A DNA stretch of 64,000 nucleotides from Piper betle (GCA_033002965.1 JAURVB010014099.1:24134-88133), one strand, 5' to 3'; positions 1 to 13,884 are shown, numbered from the stretch's first letter. Notes: generated from the letters alone by a model not told the origin. A program made the numbers and translations.

Positions 1-3000
1 GGCAAGCTCAAATTGAAAATTCAACAAGTAGCTAAGGGACAGAGAAGTAAGAACTAGTGATAGTGTAAAAGGTGAAGATCATGAGGAGAAAGGGACCGAG
101 AAAGAAGCAATGACAACGACAATAGTAAGAAATTACACGTGATTTAAGCTCTTAATTTTACGTTTACTCTTTAACTTCTCTCTGCCAATACACTCTATGA
201 GTATAGTTACAAGATGTAATCTACAAGGAAGCTGGCATAGTATAAGCTGCTTTCTATATACTGTTGTAGAGTGAAATGACAGTACAACAAAAATTGTGTT
301 AACCATCAATTGGGTTATTTTCATGTAGTTAAAAATAATGGAATGGTGCAAAATAAGAAAAAGTGAGACTTTTACTTCTCATTTGCATACTTCTATAACA
401 CCATCCAACTTTCATCTAGATGGAGCAAAAGGTGAAACCTTGGAAAACATCCTAACAAGTTTCCAATCCAGGGACATTGGATTGAAATGTGTTTGGAGTT
501 TGAACTCTGTTTATAATCCCAAAGCCGTAGAGTAAAGCTTACCTCTCTGATGGAAGACGATTAATGTTCACAAAGCAACCACCATTTCATGGCATATATC
601 TAAAAACAAGGAAGTTGATGGCAAATGCTGATTCGTCTTAATTTTTTACTTCCTAGGGACGTTTAAGGTTGTCTTGCGACACTAGGGCAACCGACACTAG
701 GGCTTGTGACTACATTTTTGGCTGGTTGTTTCATCAACAATGTGAACGGGTAGCAATCAGAGGTACAAGATCCATGTGTTTAACCAAGCAAGGATAGCAT
801 AACTTCCTTTCCCAGGCGAACCTCCTTTTGGGGCTTAGGATTGGCAATGCAAGAAATCTAGGAATAGAAACTGGTTAAGAAACGCTTGCATATATGTCTA
901 TATTCTTGGCCCAGTTAAAAATTATCATCAACCCAAAACAAAGAAGTCTGAAGATTCTCCTACTCACAGATTGACTTGGCTTGCACATATAAGCAGGTTC
1001 CAGAAAAGCTGTAGCGCCGATTAGCTGGACTTTCTGGATAAGCTGTAGCACCCATAATAACCCTTTTTAGCACCATTAAGAATAGACGCATCACAAATAA
1101 GCACCTAACCGTACCTTCTAACACACAAATAATAATAATACAACATTTTCATACATGAAGAAAACATATCACTATTAACATCAAAACGGGTGACCTTTAC
1201 TAGGTAAGCAGATGCCTTCTGTTTTGGCTGCACAAAGTGAGGGAGAAAAATGACCCACATTACATATATTAACATGAATGACTATATTATTGCAGTATAC
1301 AGCACTTTATCAAATAATACAACTTAAATGAACAACAAAGATAAGAGAAACAAGGAGAGAGATTGTATATCCTGATACTGTTTCTTGTTTCATGAACAAA
1401 AGCAGACCTAATAGCTTAGTGCAATGTACAGAAGCTTTTCTACCTACTTATACCCAAAGTATAACTAATAAAGGTACAATTATCTTTCCATCAGAAATCA
1501 AATTCTATAAAAACAAAATTGAAACAGCTTAGATGTGCATTTTGCTTAATCGAGCCAATTAATTAACACAGATTTATGAGTTTTACTGCATTTTTTAGAT
1601 GTGGCTAACATGACCACATTAACTGTAGTAATGCTATAAATCATATTATTAGCTCATCATCATCTCCCAGGAGTTTATATCACTTTCTTGATTGCTTATG
1701 TATTAAATTGAAGACACAAAATACATGCAGGAACAAAGTGGCAAGTTCTTATATTGGATGTCTTTGCTATTGTAACTCTCAAAAGAGTAGAAAACGAATG
1801 AAGTTTTAACATCATTGTTACCATGTACTATCATAACAAGATATGTTACAACAACCACTTTCCATTGCATAGATGAATGTAAAAAAAAATCCAACTTGCC
1901 TCATCAAAGCACAACAAGAAAACATTTCATAAGTTGCTCAAAATTTACAAATCCTTTTTTCATCCATCATATTGATTTAAAAAAATATTTCCACATTTTC
2001 CCCAAGGCCCTACCATTTTTAGTAAGAGAAACTTCATATCATCATAACCTTCATCATCACTACCTTACTCCTGATAAGTTAGGCTGAAGGAATGGAGTTT
2101 GTGTATTGATTAGCTTTCATACGTTAATCAATAACACTAAACACATAATATAAAATTAAATAAATAAAATAGCCCAATGTCCTTCCAACACAGCTTAAAA
2201 GAGGGTAAAATGAAAATAATTTTTACCATCATCATAATTATATCTCTCAAAATATAGAACAAGCATCATGTGACGCTGAAAAACATTGATCTAGCAATCT
2301 TCCATAATAAAGCTAATAATAACAAATCCAGTTTTCTTTGACATGGAAGCGCAACGCTGTAAACTCCAAGCCATGCCAATTAAAAAGCATAAAGTTGATA
2401 TGATGCCAATTCAAGCTTCAACTGAATGAAACAAAGATTGATATAAGCCAAGCTTCAATTGGTTAATTATCAATCCCCTTTGTATGCATCTAATCCACAA
2501 AAGATTAAACTCAACCTTATTTTAGGTGTACAAAAATTTTCAATTCTTTTCATAAGATCCAAACTGAGGAAAAAGATTTGTGAAAGAAGGGGAAAAAAGA
2601 AAGAAAGAAAGGTGGGACAGTAATACAACTTACGTCATATAGAACATTTCAAGCTCTCTTCTGCTCAATAGAGTTTAATTCAAGCTTCTTTCAGGCAGAA
2701 AGGTAAGAATAGTGAATTGAGATCTAACTACTAGAAAAAAAGGATCAAGAAGAAGGGTACAAAGGTTTTTAATTCATGTACATTTTAAGGGGAAAAATGT
2801 CATGGCAAAAGCAAATCCTCTTACCTCTTGATATATAAGATTGAGGTCTGTCACCTTTTATTGAAGCTTACTCTGTACAAACAATCCTCTGCAGTCAGTT
2901 CTAATTCTCTTTGAAATCAACTGAAAAAGTCAATGATATGCCAGTCCTCACCTCGAAGTAAGTCCAATCATTTATTATGGTTTTGCCTTCAAAAAACAAA

Positions 3001-3116
3001 TGAGTGCCAGGCTTGTTGTAAATTCTTGCCTCAGATTCTGAAACTTAGCACACTACTTTCTTGATTGACCTCATCTTTGCTAAAAAGTTAGCTAACAGCA
3101 AGTGATACAGTTCAAT
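1..3116. other. Intergenic, no gene seen
   Basis: This AT-rich stretch has only short open frames without family features. The part closest to 3116 presumably holds the 3' untranslated region of the PPR gene, which reads leftwards. I see no RNA gene, terminal repeat or tandem array here. Confidence 0.5.
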
Positions 3117-4649
3117 TCACACAATCCCAATCCTACTCCAAGCAGCTCTTTTTTTCACCGAAATCTTGTTTTTCATAAATGTCCTGACTTTAGCTGCTTC
3201 ATCCCAACGACCAACCTTATTATAAGTATTTGCAAGTGTCAGGTATGGTGCTGCATTATGAGGCTCCAGCAGGAACAGTTTACCTGCTGCCTGCTTCCCA
3301 AGCTCAACCTCGCCAAATTCTCTGCACGAACCCAAGAAGGAACTCCAAATTGCTGCATTTGCTTCGAAGGGCATCTCCTCCATCAAACATTTTGCTTTTT
3401 GTAAATGCCCAGAACGACAATAAAGATCTATCAAGCAGGCATATTGATCTAATTCAGGAATCAAGTTATACTTGGTCTTCATCATGTTCAAGTAGCGGGC
3501 TCCTTCGTCCAGAAGCCCTGCATAATTACAAGCGGTTAAAACTGTAGTAAAGCTGATATTATCAGGTTCACCACCAATTTCCAAAAACTCCTCAAAAAGC
3601 TTTATTGCGTCTTCCCCCTTTCCATGTTGAGCATATCCCATAACCATTGACGTCCACATAATACTATTTTTCTCCCCCAAAGAATCGAAAACACGTCGAG
3701 CTTCATCGACACAACCACACTTGGAATACATGTCAACCAAAGCACACGAAACATGCAAATTTCGATAGGAAACTATCTTACTTGACAGGGAATGAATCTG
3801 CCTTCCTACACAAACTGTAGCTAGACAAGCACAAGCATTTAACAAAGCACCAAATGTATAGCTAGACAGATTCAATTCGTACCTTCTCATACAGTTGAAA
3901 AGCTCAATAGCCTCCTCCCCTCTGAAATTCTGCGAAAAGCCAGCAATCATGGAATTACAGATAATGGAATCCTTAACATCCACCCAACCAAATACTGCCC
4001 AAGCCAGATCAACTTCACCACACTTAGCATAAAAATCAATAAGCGCGCACCCCACATAGCTGCTAAACCCCAATCCCCGTTTCACAACAAGACCATGGAG
4101 CATGCTACCTTGCTCCAAACACAAGCCTTGCCCAGTGCAACCACTCAAAGAACTAGCCAAAGTCACACAATTCGGCACAACGCCACCCCCCATCATCCTC
4201 TTCAAAACAGCCAAACCCTCCCTCCCCTCCCCATTCCTAGCCAACGCCGACACAATCGAAGTCCAAGAAACAACATCACGATCCTTCATACCTTCAAACA
4301 CCATCCTCGCATCACCCAACGCCCCACACTTGGCATACGAGCTCAGAAGCGCGCTAGACAAGAACCTGCTGTCAAATATCCCATCTTTCACCATCCTAGC
4401 ATGAACCTGTGATCCCAGAACAAGATCGGAGACCTCACCGCAGCACCGCAGGACGGTGCAAAGAGTGGGATTTCTTGTTCCGACGCCCGCCGCATTAGCG
4501 CGGCGGAAGAGGTGCAGCGCTTCCCTTGCGAGGCCGGACTTGGCGAGCTCCGACACCGCAAAAGCGTAGGAAGAAGAAGTGGTGGTGGAATCCGGGGCTG
4601 GTGGAAGTCGCCGGAGATGGGGTAGAACGCCGGCGCTCCGGAGAGGCAT
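3117..4649 (-). CDS. PLS-class pentatricopeptide repeat protein, E subgroup
   Basis: A single intronless frame of 510 residues, intact from ATG to stop. Repeated motifs of the type VSWTSIVSALARNG, ALIDFYAKCG, NSMIAGFSQN, ALVDMYSKCG and WTSMVMGYAQHGKGEDAIKLFEE are the alternating P, L and S repeats of plant organelle RNA-binding proteins. The C-terminus (from about residue 425, CLMEEMPFEANAAIWSS onward, ending near WSRIGIV) is an E/E+ type extension; there is no DYW deaminase domain. The N-terminus (MPLRSAGVLPHLRRLPP) is rich in Arg and poor in acids, consistent with a mitochondrial presequence. Family members bind single-stranded organellar RNA and mostly act in C-to-U editing, with the deaminase supplied in trans. 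The 5' third is much more GC-rich than the 3' end. The target transcript cannot be read from sequence. Confidence 0.93.
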   Translation of the reverse strand: MPLRSAGVLPHLRRLPPAPDSTTTSSSYAFAVSELAKSGLAREALHLFRRANAAGVGTRNPTLCTVLRCCGEVSDLVLGSQVHARMVKDGIFDSRFLSSALLSSYAKCGALGDARMVFEGMKDRDVVSWTSIVSALARNGEGREGLAVLKRMMGGGVVPNCVTLASSLSGCTGQGLCLEQGSMLHGLVVKRGLGFSSYVGCALIDFYAKCGEVDLAWAVFGWVDVKDSIICNSMIAGFSQNFRGEEAIELFNCMRRYELNLSSYTFGALLNACACLATVCVGRQIHSLSSKIVSYRNLHVSCALVDMYSKCGCVDEARRVFDSLGEKNSIMWTSMVMGYAQHGKGEDAIKLFEEFLEIGGEPDNISFTTVLTACNYAGLLDEGARYLNMMKTKYNLIPELDQYACLIDLYCRSGHLQKAKCLMEEMPFEANAAIWSSFLGSCREFGEVELGKQAAGKLFLLEPHNAAPYLTLANTYNKVGRWDEAAKVRTFMKNKISVKKRAAWSRIGIV

Positions 4650-5863
4650 CGGCCGGCGCCGGAGGAGAGGGGGTGTCCGTAGACGTGTATGCGGACAATT
4701 TCAATTTGTGTCCGATTATGGATGCCATTTATTAAATTTCCCTTTTTTATTTTTTTTAATCAGGTGCAATTAATTTGAGTCTGAGTTGTTAGAGTTTGTT
4801 TATAGAATTTTATTGGGATTTGTTTACGCTGATCATTAGGTTAGTTTGGTTCTAAACCAAATTAAATTACATTTGGCGACCAAATTTTGTGATTGAAATA
4901 GATCGAATTACTCCAAAAATTGAACCAAAATAATTCAGTTTGTTGTGTTTAGCGATTGAACGATCAAATTTCATCATAAATTAGAAAAAAATAAATTTAT
5001 TTTATTATTTGATCAAAATTAAATTATTATTTTTATGAACATAATTATTTAATAAGTAATTTTAAATATATATATTATATTAAATAATTAAATTTCATTA
5101 AAAAAATATTATAATTTCATGATTATTAATATAAAATATATTCTTTAAAACATTTTAAAAAAAATCAATTATGATTCAGTTCGGTTCATAAATGAAATAT
5201 CAATATATACTTTGGTTTGCCTCAAAAAAATAAACTAAATTAGTCAGTTTAATTTTTTATTTTCACATAATTGTGCTCACCCCAAGCGCCACCTAAACTA
5301 TTGTCTGATTATTAATGTTCACTGCTCTAAATTGGGTCAGTGGAGCCTAGTTAGGCTCACACAAATCTTATTCGAATTGAGCTTATTAAAATTTGAGCCA
5401 AGCTTAGTTATTGAGTTTAATTTAATGAGTCGAGCTGAATTTTGCTTGACCCAGACACAAATAAGTCTAGTTTGAGCCCAATTCATTCATGAATACAAGA
5501 GTTGACACGATCCGAGTTGCCACATAATAATTGGCCTTTTGTGAACACCTAGAGAGACTTCGGGTTTCAATTCCTGCTACCAGACTCGGATTGTTCCGAG
5601 CTCAAATTAGATTCTTGAGTTTTTGATCTAGATGGGAAGAATGAAAGAGGTCTGATAAAAATAGAAGGTTGTGGAGATTATTTCAAGTAATTCCACATGA
5701 ACATGTACGATATATAACCAGCCTGTATAACAACTTCTGATTAAGAGCATCTTATATAACCCTGGGTAGGAAGAAAACACAAATTTATTCAGCTTAACAT
5801 ACTAGCTCCTTGCTGAAAGTGATTCAAAGAAGCCTTGCCCACCATCCACAACCAGATTTGTCA
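4650..5863. other. Intergenic between PPR and malate dehydrogenase genes
   Basis: The first 100 bases are the GC-rich upstream region of the PPR gene, which reads leftwards; the rest is strongly AT-rich. No coding signal or terminal repeat was recognised. The right part must contain the 3' untranslated region of the malate dehydrogenase gene. Confidence 0.5.
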
Positions 5864-8800
5864 TTAATTTTTTATGAAAGAAGCACCTTTCTCAATGCTA
5901 ACAGCTAACTCTTTCTTTGCTTTCTCCAGCCCCACTCTGCCAATTGCCAAAGAAAACAACGTAATACTATCAATGATATCTGAAAGCAATTTTAAGCAAT
6001 GATACCACCCGTAGCAATGATACCACCCGTTGGAGTCCATCTTTTCTTTCCTCATTTAAGAGTTCCATTTACCCAAGATGAGGGGGAGTAGGGAACCAAA
6101 TGCAGGTATGAACAGTAATCTCACCTTTCATATTCATTTAGAGGTCCCAGAGGATGGATATCCTCTGCTCCACTGCGGCCTAGTCTCACTTTGGATGCAA
6201 AGAATGGAAGTTCAGTCACCTGTAACAAGAAATGCTGATTGCCAAGGTGCTTTCCAAGTACAACTACTAAATTAAAAAGAACTACTAAATTAAAAAGGCT
6301 CAACTAGTATGAGTACCTGAGAAGCTACAAATGCACACTCCACAATGCCAGCATCACCACGTAGACCTCGCAAACATGCATCTGCAAATTTTGCAGCAGC
6401 GTATGCCTGCGAATGTTTAAGGGAGCAACTTGAGTATCTAAGGGATTTTTTCAAATATGTCACAATATGCATGATTATAAAAGAATCTTACCATTGACAA
6501 TGTTGCTGATCCTGCCCCAGCTTTGGCCTGCATAATTTACAATTTTAGATCACGGCATTCAGTAAATTAAACACTCATACCCATACAAAGAGAGGATTAT
6601 CCTCAGAATTTCCAAATGTTGTCAGCTATGAACATAGCAGTCTTACAGGTGTCATTCTCGATACAACTCTAGAAAGAGGATAAAATATTACAAACTACTT
6701 ACCATCATATTCATCATATACATATCATCCTTAATTATGTGATTTAAGCCTTACCAAATAATGGTTGCATGTAGAACATCAAATGTTTGAAAACAATATC
6801 ATCCAATTCATTCATATACGTAACCAAGACACACTTCATTGTCAAATATATGAATAAAGGCTTCCGTCAACGCCACAATTTCAACCCAAAACCAACCAGA
6901 ACTCGATTAGTACCTTTCCCACCCATCTCATCAGAATGATCAATTACACGGATCTTGGATTGGGTCATGCTTAATTTGGAAAGTTGAATAGAAAGACTTT
7001 TAGATATGTTCTATCCACAAAAATGGGGGCACTTTTAAGTTTAATCATCTCAGGCAAAAAACCTAATCCTTTTTCCCCCATTTTTTAGATCATACTCCAC
7101 ATTTGAATGGGGGCAGATATTCTGAAACAATTGACCCAATTTGACCAGGTAGCAAGGATGGTACTGCCACAGGAATAATTGAAAACACAACTTGAGCCAG
7201 CGCTCGAATAGAACAAACTTCAAGGTTTTATCAAGACGAAGGGTTACTGTGACATTTGCTAAAAGAAACCTGCTATAGTACCAATGGATGAATGCCACAA
7301 AACTGCACAAACACATGATGAAAAGTGGGATGATGACCCACTGCGTCATTCATTAATGGTGCTATGGCGATAATCACTGTAGCAAGTGCTATGGCTATAC
7401 CTGAGCCTCTTAGGAAGCCCCTTGCAATCGGGTTAAGTAAGGTCAAGTACACATAAAAACCAATTCAACAGGCTTTTTTAGTCAGGTGAGAATTTTATTT
7501 TAGAGGATTAGCTTTGCTTTTTATTAGACAAAGTAATATATATTCATTAACTTCAAGGAAAAACTAAACAAACCTCAACAACTTCTGTTCCCCCATTTTG
7601 GATGCGATTTGTAAGGTAATTAACTTCCTCGGGTGTTAAAGAGCAAGGGGGTTTAACCTGCATGATATATTTCAATATAAATTTGTACAAGTAGGAAACG
7701 CAAAGAAAGATGAAGAGAGAAAAATTATGGCATTTGCTCGATAGAGTAAGAAATGTGAAACTTCTCTGACCTGTGACAGAAGTGGTAATATTGTAACCCC
7801 TAGCGTGACCCCCAACCACGGGAACATCAACATCTCTGGGATCAACACCCAAAATTTCTGCCTGCAGGATACAAATATTGCATGCACAGTGAAAATGGAT
7901 GTCCATGCTGAAGTAGGATTAATAACAAGAAAGCTAGATCACTCAATCAAAGAAATCATGCAACTCATACCACAAAGGTATTGGCCCTCACTACGTCTAA
8001 TGTAGTGACACCAAGAAGACGCTTGGGGTCGTAAGTGCCAGCTTTCTTGAAAACCTCTGCCGCAATTGCAACTGTTGAATTTACAGGATTTGAAATTAAA
8101 TTTACAATGGCATTAGGGCAGCATTTGGAAATTCCTTCACAGAGAGTACGAACTATTCCAGCATTTATTTTGAATAGATCATCCCTTGTCATTCCAGGTT
8201 TCCTTGGAACACCGGCAGGAATAATAACTAGGTCCATTCCAGTCAAAGCATTCTCTAACTGCTGCTGTCCCAGGAATCCACGAACCTGAAAAATAGTGTC
8301 ATATTAATACAAAATTAAACATAACAAAACTTAAAAGATTTAAAATGAACTATATGTCAAATAAACTTATAGACCAAAATAGTACAGAGAAGTAAATTAC
8401 CACAGCACCGGTATCCATATGACTAACATCTGCTGTTACTCCAGGTGTGTTAACAACATCATAGAGATGGAGAACTGAAACGTGGGGATTCATCTTCATT
8501 AGCAAGGAAAGAGGCTGACCAATGCCCCCTGCGGCACCCAGGATTGCAACCTTAAATCCTGGTGCCCCACCTTTAGCTCGACAAGCAGAACTCCTCAACA
8601 CATGACTTTCCTCCATCTTCTATTACAAAAAAAATCATTAGTAGAAGTCACTGAAGCAATTTTTTAGTATAAATCTTACATAAAGAATGTGTACAATATT
8701 ATCCTATGAAAAAGGGGCCCTAAGTATAAGTAATGGATTGAGACAAAAATGCTGCAACAATGAAAAGGGTAAATATACTCGCACTCATACTCTCAGAGCC

Positions 8801-9322
8801 TTAAAACACTCAAATGAAGAGGCTTACATGTAGCCATATAAATAAGCTATCATTTTTTACAAACGAAACATCACACATGAACATACCAATCGCAGATTTC
8901 TCTAGACAAAGAAATCAGAATTGTTTTCTTTCTTTATAATCACTAATAACATTCAAAAATTCAACTTCTAAACGTTATAGGGATGAACAACATCTTCCAA
9001 AGAAATACACAGTCATAGCCCCCCTCCCTTCCCATCAAAAAGTTAGAAATTCCAACTTCGCACCAGCCTCAATTCATAGCACAAAGGACATCCCTGATCA
9101 AACTGACAACACAAACTACATATTAAGAACACTTATATAGAATTAACCCGCACATGACCAACATACATCAAACACATGAGACAACTCCCAAAAGCCAAAG
9201 AACAATACTTAAAAGCTTCAAAACCAATCTGGGCATTGAAAACAAGGAACCTGGACGTTGGGGGGATGGATATGAGCAGCAATCCTGGCAATTCGCCGGC
9301 CAGCATCCGAACCCGGCTCCAT
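5864..9322 (-). CDS. PMDH: Peroxisomal (glyoxysomal) NAD-malate dehydrogenase, nine exons, one frameshift
   Basis: Interconverts malate and oxaloacetate with NAD in peroxisomes, supporting fatty-acid beta-oxidation and photorespiration. Coding exons: 9251-9322, 8401-8619, 7971-8285, 7771-7861, 7574-7657, 6492-6527, 6317-6406, 6125-6219, 5864-5936; all junctions are GT-AG and phases agree. Exon 1 encodes [18 protein letters not shown], in which R10-I11-x5-H17-I18 is a PTS2 peroxisome signal. Exon 2 has the NAD-binding GAAGGIG loop, exon 3 the substrate segment [15 protein letters not shown], and exon 4 the catalytic His in VVGGHA. Exon 4 is 91 nt instead of the 90 needed: an extra base at about 7801, just after the catalytic His codon, breaks the frame. 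Without it the exons sum to 357 residues, the usual family length. An assembly error is likelier than a pseudogene. The exon 2 acceptor is a TAGAAG tandem. Confidence 0.93.
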
Positions 9323-10449
9323 TTTTCCTGCTCTAAAGAGAGAAAGAGATGGAGACAGCAGAAAAGATTGGAACTTTGGTGGTCTAATACAAGCAAAAAA
9401 GAAGATGTGAGTGGATTTGAATATAAACAGCAGCAAACAAAAAAAATGAAAGGTGGGATTGGAATTCCTTATCGGGGTGCTGTGGCTCGCAAAAAAACTG
9501 GGTTTTGGAACCATCCCAGCACCTTCATTCCCACCTCTCTGTCCTCACCTTCTCCAATCCAATGATAGGTGTTGGTAAAACACTAATCTAAGGATTTAGC
9601 TGTTCTTAAACTTGGTTTATTTATCTTCAGATGAGAAAACAATGATAGGGTTTGATTGGAAATGAACATGGAAATTTGAGTTTTTGATGTACCCTTATAA
9701 TTAACCTCCAAAATCTAACCTAAATTTTATCCTTTTGAATTGGATCAGACTTGATTTAAGATTTGGATTAAATGAGATTAGATTCGTTGTTGTAAAAATC
9801 GGAGTCAGAATCTTTAATTAGAATTTTTAAAATTTTTATTTGGACCGGTTTATTTTGTTTATATTTGTATAAAGATTAATGTATTAGGGATAATAAAACT
9901 AAATTAAAAAATAATATTAAATATATCTTTATATCAAATTATATTTAACTATAAAATAAATTATTCTTAATTAATTTTGTAGATTTTAAAGTACTAAACA
10001 ACATAAATAGGATAAAAACACAAGTAATATTTAAGAGACTTAAAGCATTATTTTATATTTTACAAATATTATATCTTTGTCTATTGCATAGTTATTAAAT
10101 ATTAAAATATAAATTAGTCAAATTCAATTTGAATCAAATGATTCAAAACTTGATTCTAACGATTCAATATAGATATATTTTTTGACTTGGATTCTAATAG
10201 AGTGTTATGATTTTGGGAAATGTTATGCCATGATATTTGCACAATGTGTTAACTTTATTTTATTATTATTATATTAGAACAGCTACATTTTAGAGCAAGA
10301 CTAAACACGTATAAGCTTAAAAATCTTAGAAGATTGTGTCAACAAACGTTGGCAAGAGGAGCACATACCACTCGAAAATCTATGTAAAGTCTGCGTGTTA
10401 GAGTTTAATTCCTGACATCAAATAATATGTTATTTATGGCTCATTTTAT
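9323..10449. other. Malate dehydrogenase upstream region and intergenic DNA
   Basis: Positions 9323 to roughly 9550 should hold the 5' leader and core promoter of the malate dehydrogenase gene on the minus strand. The rest is AT-rich and featureless up to the start of the inverted-repeat element at 10450. Confidence 0.45.
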
Positions 10450-11629
10450 GAGCCCAGGTTTCCTGTGCTGCAGCACAGGCACACTATCTGTGCTTGAAAT
10501 TAAATCCAGCTGTTGAAAAATCATCTGACGGTTAAAAAACAATAAAAAATCTCTGTTTTCGATTTCCCTCGTTTTCGATCTCCCTCCCCTTAGCCGCCCT
10601 GCCGCCACACCTCCTGCCGCCCCGCGGCCGCGTCGAGCACAGCTCCACCAACATCATCTTCCAAAACTCCGATCTCACTTCCACACCACCGACGACCCCA
10701 CCCACTTCGATGTCGCGCTGCCTACGAAGCTCGCCGACTTTGACGTCATGCATCGCCTCCGCTCCACCACCGCGTCCTTTACCCGCTGAGGGTGGCCACG
10801 ACCGACGACATTGGTCTTTTGGAGTGGGGAGGGTGTACATTGGCAGGCGTTGTGCTTCTCGACATTGCCTTTGTAACATGGTTTGTTCTCCTGTTTTCTT
10901 CCTTTTCGCTTAAGACTTTGCTTTGAGATTGGTCGTTAATAGAATGTTGTGTTGCTTCTAGCTAGTAGTGGTGGTTGATTATTTTCAATTAATAGTGGCA
11001 CTAGATTGGCAATCATATGGTTGATTTGGAATGGAAATCAATTTTGAAGTGTTATTAAGATTGGTAGGACTTTGCTGGATGCCTCGCACTTGTTTGTTGG
11101 ATTGCCAAAGAAGTGAATGCTACAATTCCTATGAATTATCAACTTTCGTGTTACTATATGTCTTCTGTGCTTCAGCATTCCCTTTTACTCTTTTGATGAA
11201 TTTTCTCTTCAACATTCTGATTTATTTGTCGAAATCTGTCAGCTGATTGAGACTTCCACTGGCTTGGCAGAAGTATATTAGCTTGTCATCTTGAAGAGAA
11301 TTTATTAGAAGTATTTTGGGATTCAACATATTGTTGACAATGATGCATGATTTGTTGCAGCTGCATTTGGTTTGGGACTGGTGGAAATGGGTAATGGAAC
11401 TCCTGAAGGTTGGATTTAAGAAGCTGTGCGCCTTTAGTTTGATTTTCTAGACTGGCATTTTGCATCTGGAATTTGTTCTACAGCTTGGTAATTTGACATT
11501 GCTCGGGCATATGAGATTGAAGAGAATTTCTACTGGATTCAATCTCATAATCAGTCATATCCTAACTATCAACTGGGGACAGCAGCTGTGATTGTCCCGG
11601 CGTATTGTAGTTTTTCACAAGCAAGGGAT
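10450..11629 (+). repeat. Left arm of the long inverted repeat
   Basis: Matches 15605-16786 in reverse complement over its whole length. By eye the arms differ by only two single-base indels (CCTGTG versus CCTAGTG near the tip, and a G run of 4 versus 5 near 10829) and I noticed no substitutions. The outer 400 bases are GC-rich; the inner part carries the Q-rich gene fragment on the opposite strand. Homology stops at GCAAGGGAT. Confidence 0.92.
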
Positions 11630-11636
11630 ATAATGT

Positions 11637-11905
11637 TTCTGTGCTGAAGCACAGGTAACTTACCTGTGCTTGAGTTTCATTCCGGCCGTTGGATTCTATC
11701 CAACGGCTGCAAAACAACCCCGCCCCCCAATCCTTGCTCTGGTCCCTCAACGCCGCTTAGGCCACAACCAGTTCGTTCTTCCCGCGCAGCACACAGCCAC
11801 ACAGCGGGATGAAGGTGGGAGGCGTCGGCTTCGGATTCCGGTGAGAAGGCGGTTGCTGGTGAGTCCACCGTTGCCATCACCTCGATCAAAGCTGCAGCTT
11901 TCTCG
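11637..11905. repeat. Inner terminal sequence of the same family, paired with 13295-13510
   Basis: Begins TGTGCTGAAGCACAGG, then CCTGTGCTTGAG, then an imperfect hairpin CCGTTGGAT / ATCCAACGGC. The following GC-rich part (about 11803-11905) is similar in inverted orientation to 13295-13440: both read GGATGAA-G-GGGAGGC, then ATTCCGGTGAG or AGTCCGGTGAG, then a GATCAAAGCTGCAG stretch. A partial direct copy lies at about 11968-12012. This looks like an inner element whose outer right end has been lost, nested inside the large one. Confidence 0.6.
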
Positions 11906-12469
11906 TGCCGCCGACCACAGTTCTCTGTTTCCCCTTTCCTCTGTTCTTGGGACGCCGCGTAGCACGGCCAGCGGGATGAAGGCGGGAGGCGTCGGCTTCG
12001 GATTCCAGTGCTCGACCTGGCGATGCAGAGGATGATCGTAATCGAGGCCGACAGCAGCATCGGGATTTGTTGGAGGAGCTCGTGAGGCAGGCGCCTTGGT
12101 CATTTTCAACGACGGGAGTTCCTCCACGAGCACGACTTACAACCCTCCCCTTTGGCCAAGGCTTCTTCTTTGATCCCAAGCATCGCCCTTTCATGGTTAT
12201 ATGTTATTGCTATGTTTTGTTTTCTGCTTCATAGCAGCTAAATTTGTTGGTGGTATTCTGAAAATTTGTTCTTTTGTCTGTCTTGTTATTACTGTCTATT
12301 GTGGCCTCTATAAAATCTTCTATATGGTTTTGTAAGTATCAACATTGTTACCTTGTTGAAGCTAGCAAAATCTCAAACATTGAACCTCCTTGATATGAAG
12401 GGAATGAGTTGTTTTTTGATAAACAACTTATGGTTCTGCTTTTTGAAATTTTTGTGCTGTATTGCTAAT

Positions 12470-12975
12470 TTCTGTTGGGATTTTTTTTATTTGTTTTTTA
12501 GCACATAGAAATTGAAGGTAACACACTTTGTTGGAGTGTAAGAGCTAGTTTACGTTTGAGATTTTGTTGTGTTCTGATTGTTGGGGAGATAACTTTTTTT
12601 TAACCTATTTTATGGCTATATTTTGGGAATTTTTAGTGTAGTAAAGAAGTATAGCTAATTCCTGTTTGAAATTATTTGTTATTTGTTTAAATAATATAGA
12701 AGTGGAAATTAATACTCTTTGGCGTAGTGAAAGAGCTAGTTTATGTTTGAGATTTGGTTCATTCTTTTGATTTTAGAGGAGAGAATTTTTTCGTTTTTAC
12801 CCATTTTAATATTGTTGGAAATTTTAGTGCAGTAAAGCGGTAAAGCTAATTCGTGTTTGAAATTTGTATTATTTGTTTTAATCATAGAAGGTTGGACATC
12901 ATCATTGTTTTTGCAATGTTACAGATAGTTCTTGTTTGGGATTAAGTTATTTGTTCTGATCATTGGTGGAGATAA
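12470..12975 (+). repeat. Diverged tandem repeat, about 190-bp period
   Basis: The phrase AGAGCTAGTTTACGTTTGAG at about 12541 recurs as AGAGCTAGTTTATGTTTGAG at about 12731 and in weaker form near 12920. Between them the T-rich filler with GTAGTAAAG and ATAGAAG motifs also recurs. It lies where an upstream intron of the captured BSK fragment would be. Confidence 0.6.
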
Positions 12976-12998
12976 ATTATTCCTATTGATGTATCTGA

Positions 12999-13292
<294 letters not shown>

Positions 13293-13884
13293 GTAACACC
13301 TGCAGCTTTGATCGATGCGATGACAACAGTGGATTTGCCGGCAACCATTGCCTCACCGGACTCCCAAGGCGTTGCCTCCCGCTTTCATTCTGCTGGCAAC
13401 CGTCTCCTCACCGGCGGTCGGCGGCGAGGCGGTGGGTGGCGTGGCAAAACAGAGGGAGGGGGGGGAAGGAAAGGGTGATGGCAGGGCAACTTTTCTACGC
13501 AGATGGTTAAGATAAAAAATGTATTTTGAAACTACAATTTTCTTTGATTCGAAAGATCGTCATGCATTTTTTTTCTTTTTGTTTTAATCCAAACCCTTAG
13601 CAATTGCTTGTTTGAACAATTTGTGGAGATTTACCTTTTTGGAGGTTGCAATGTCAATCGTTTTGGTGGGGAATTGAAAGTCATATTCCGACTTCTCGAT
13701 GGCTTTTCAACATCTTGATTTGTTTCTTGTTCTTATCGATTACGACGACTTGCAGGGAATTCTTCTTCTTCTTTGTATAGACCATGCCTTTTAGCCTTTG
13801 CTTGTTGATATGTTCTGTTGTCTTGGTATGGCTTCATTTGTCTATTGCTTTGTCATTCATTCCTCTACAAGTCCACTTACCCCA

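Noticed and set aside
11670..12194. Overlapping open frames of about 100-128 codons
   Set aside because: They lie in GC-rich terminal sequence of the inner element, occur on both strands and contain internal repeats of the element, not protein domains.
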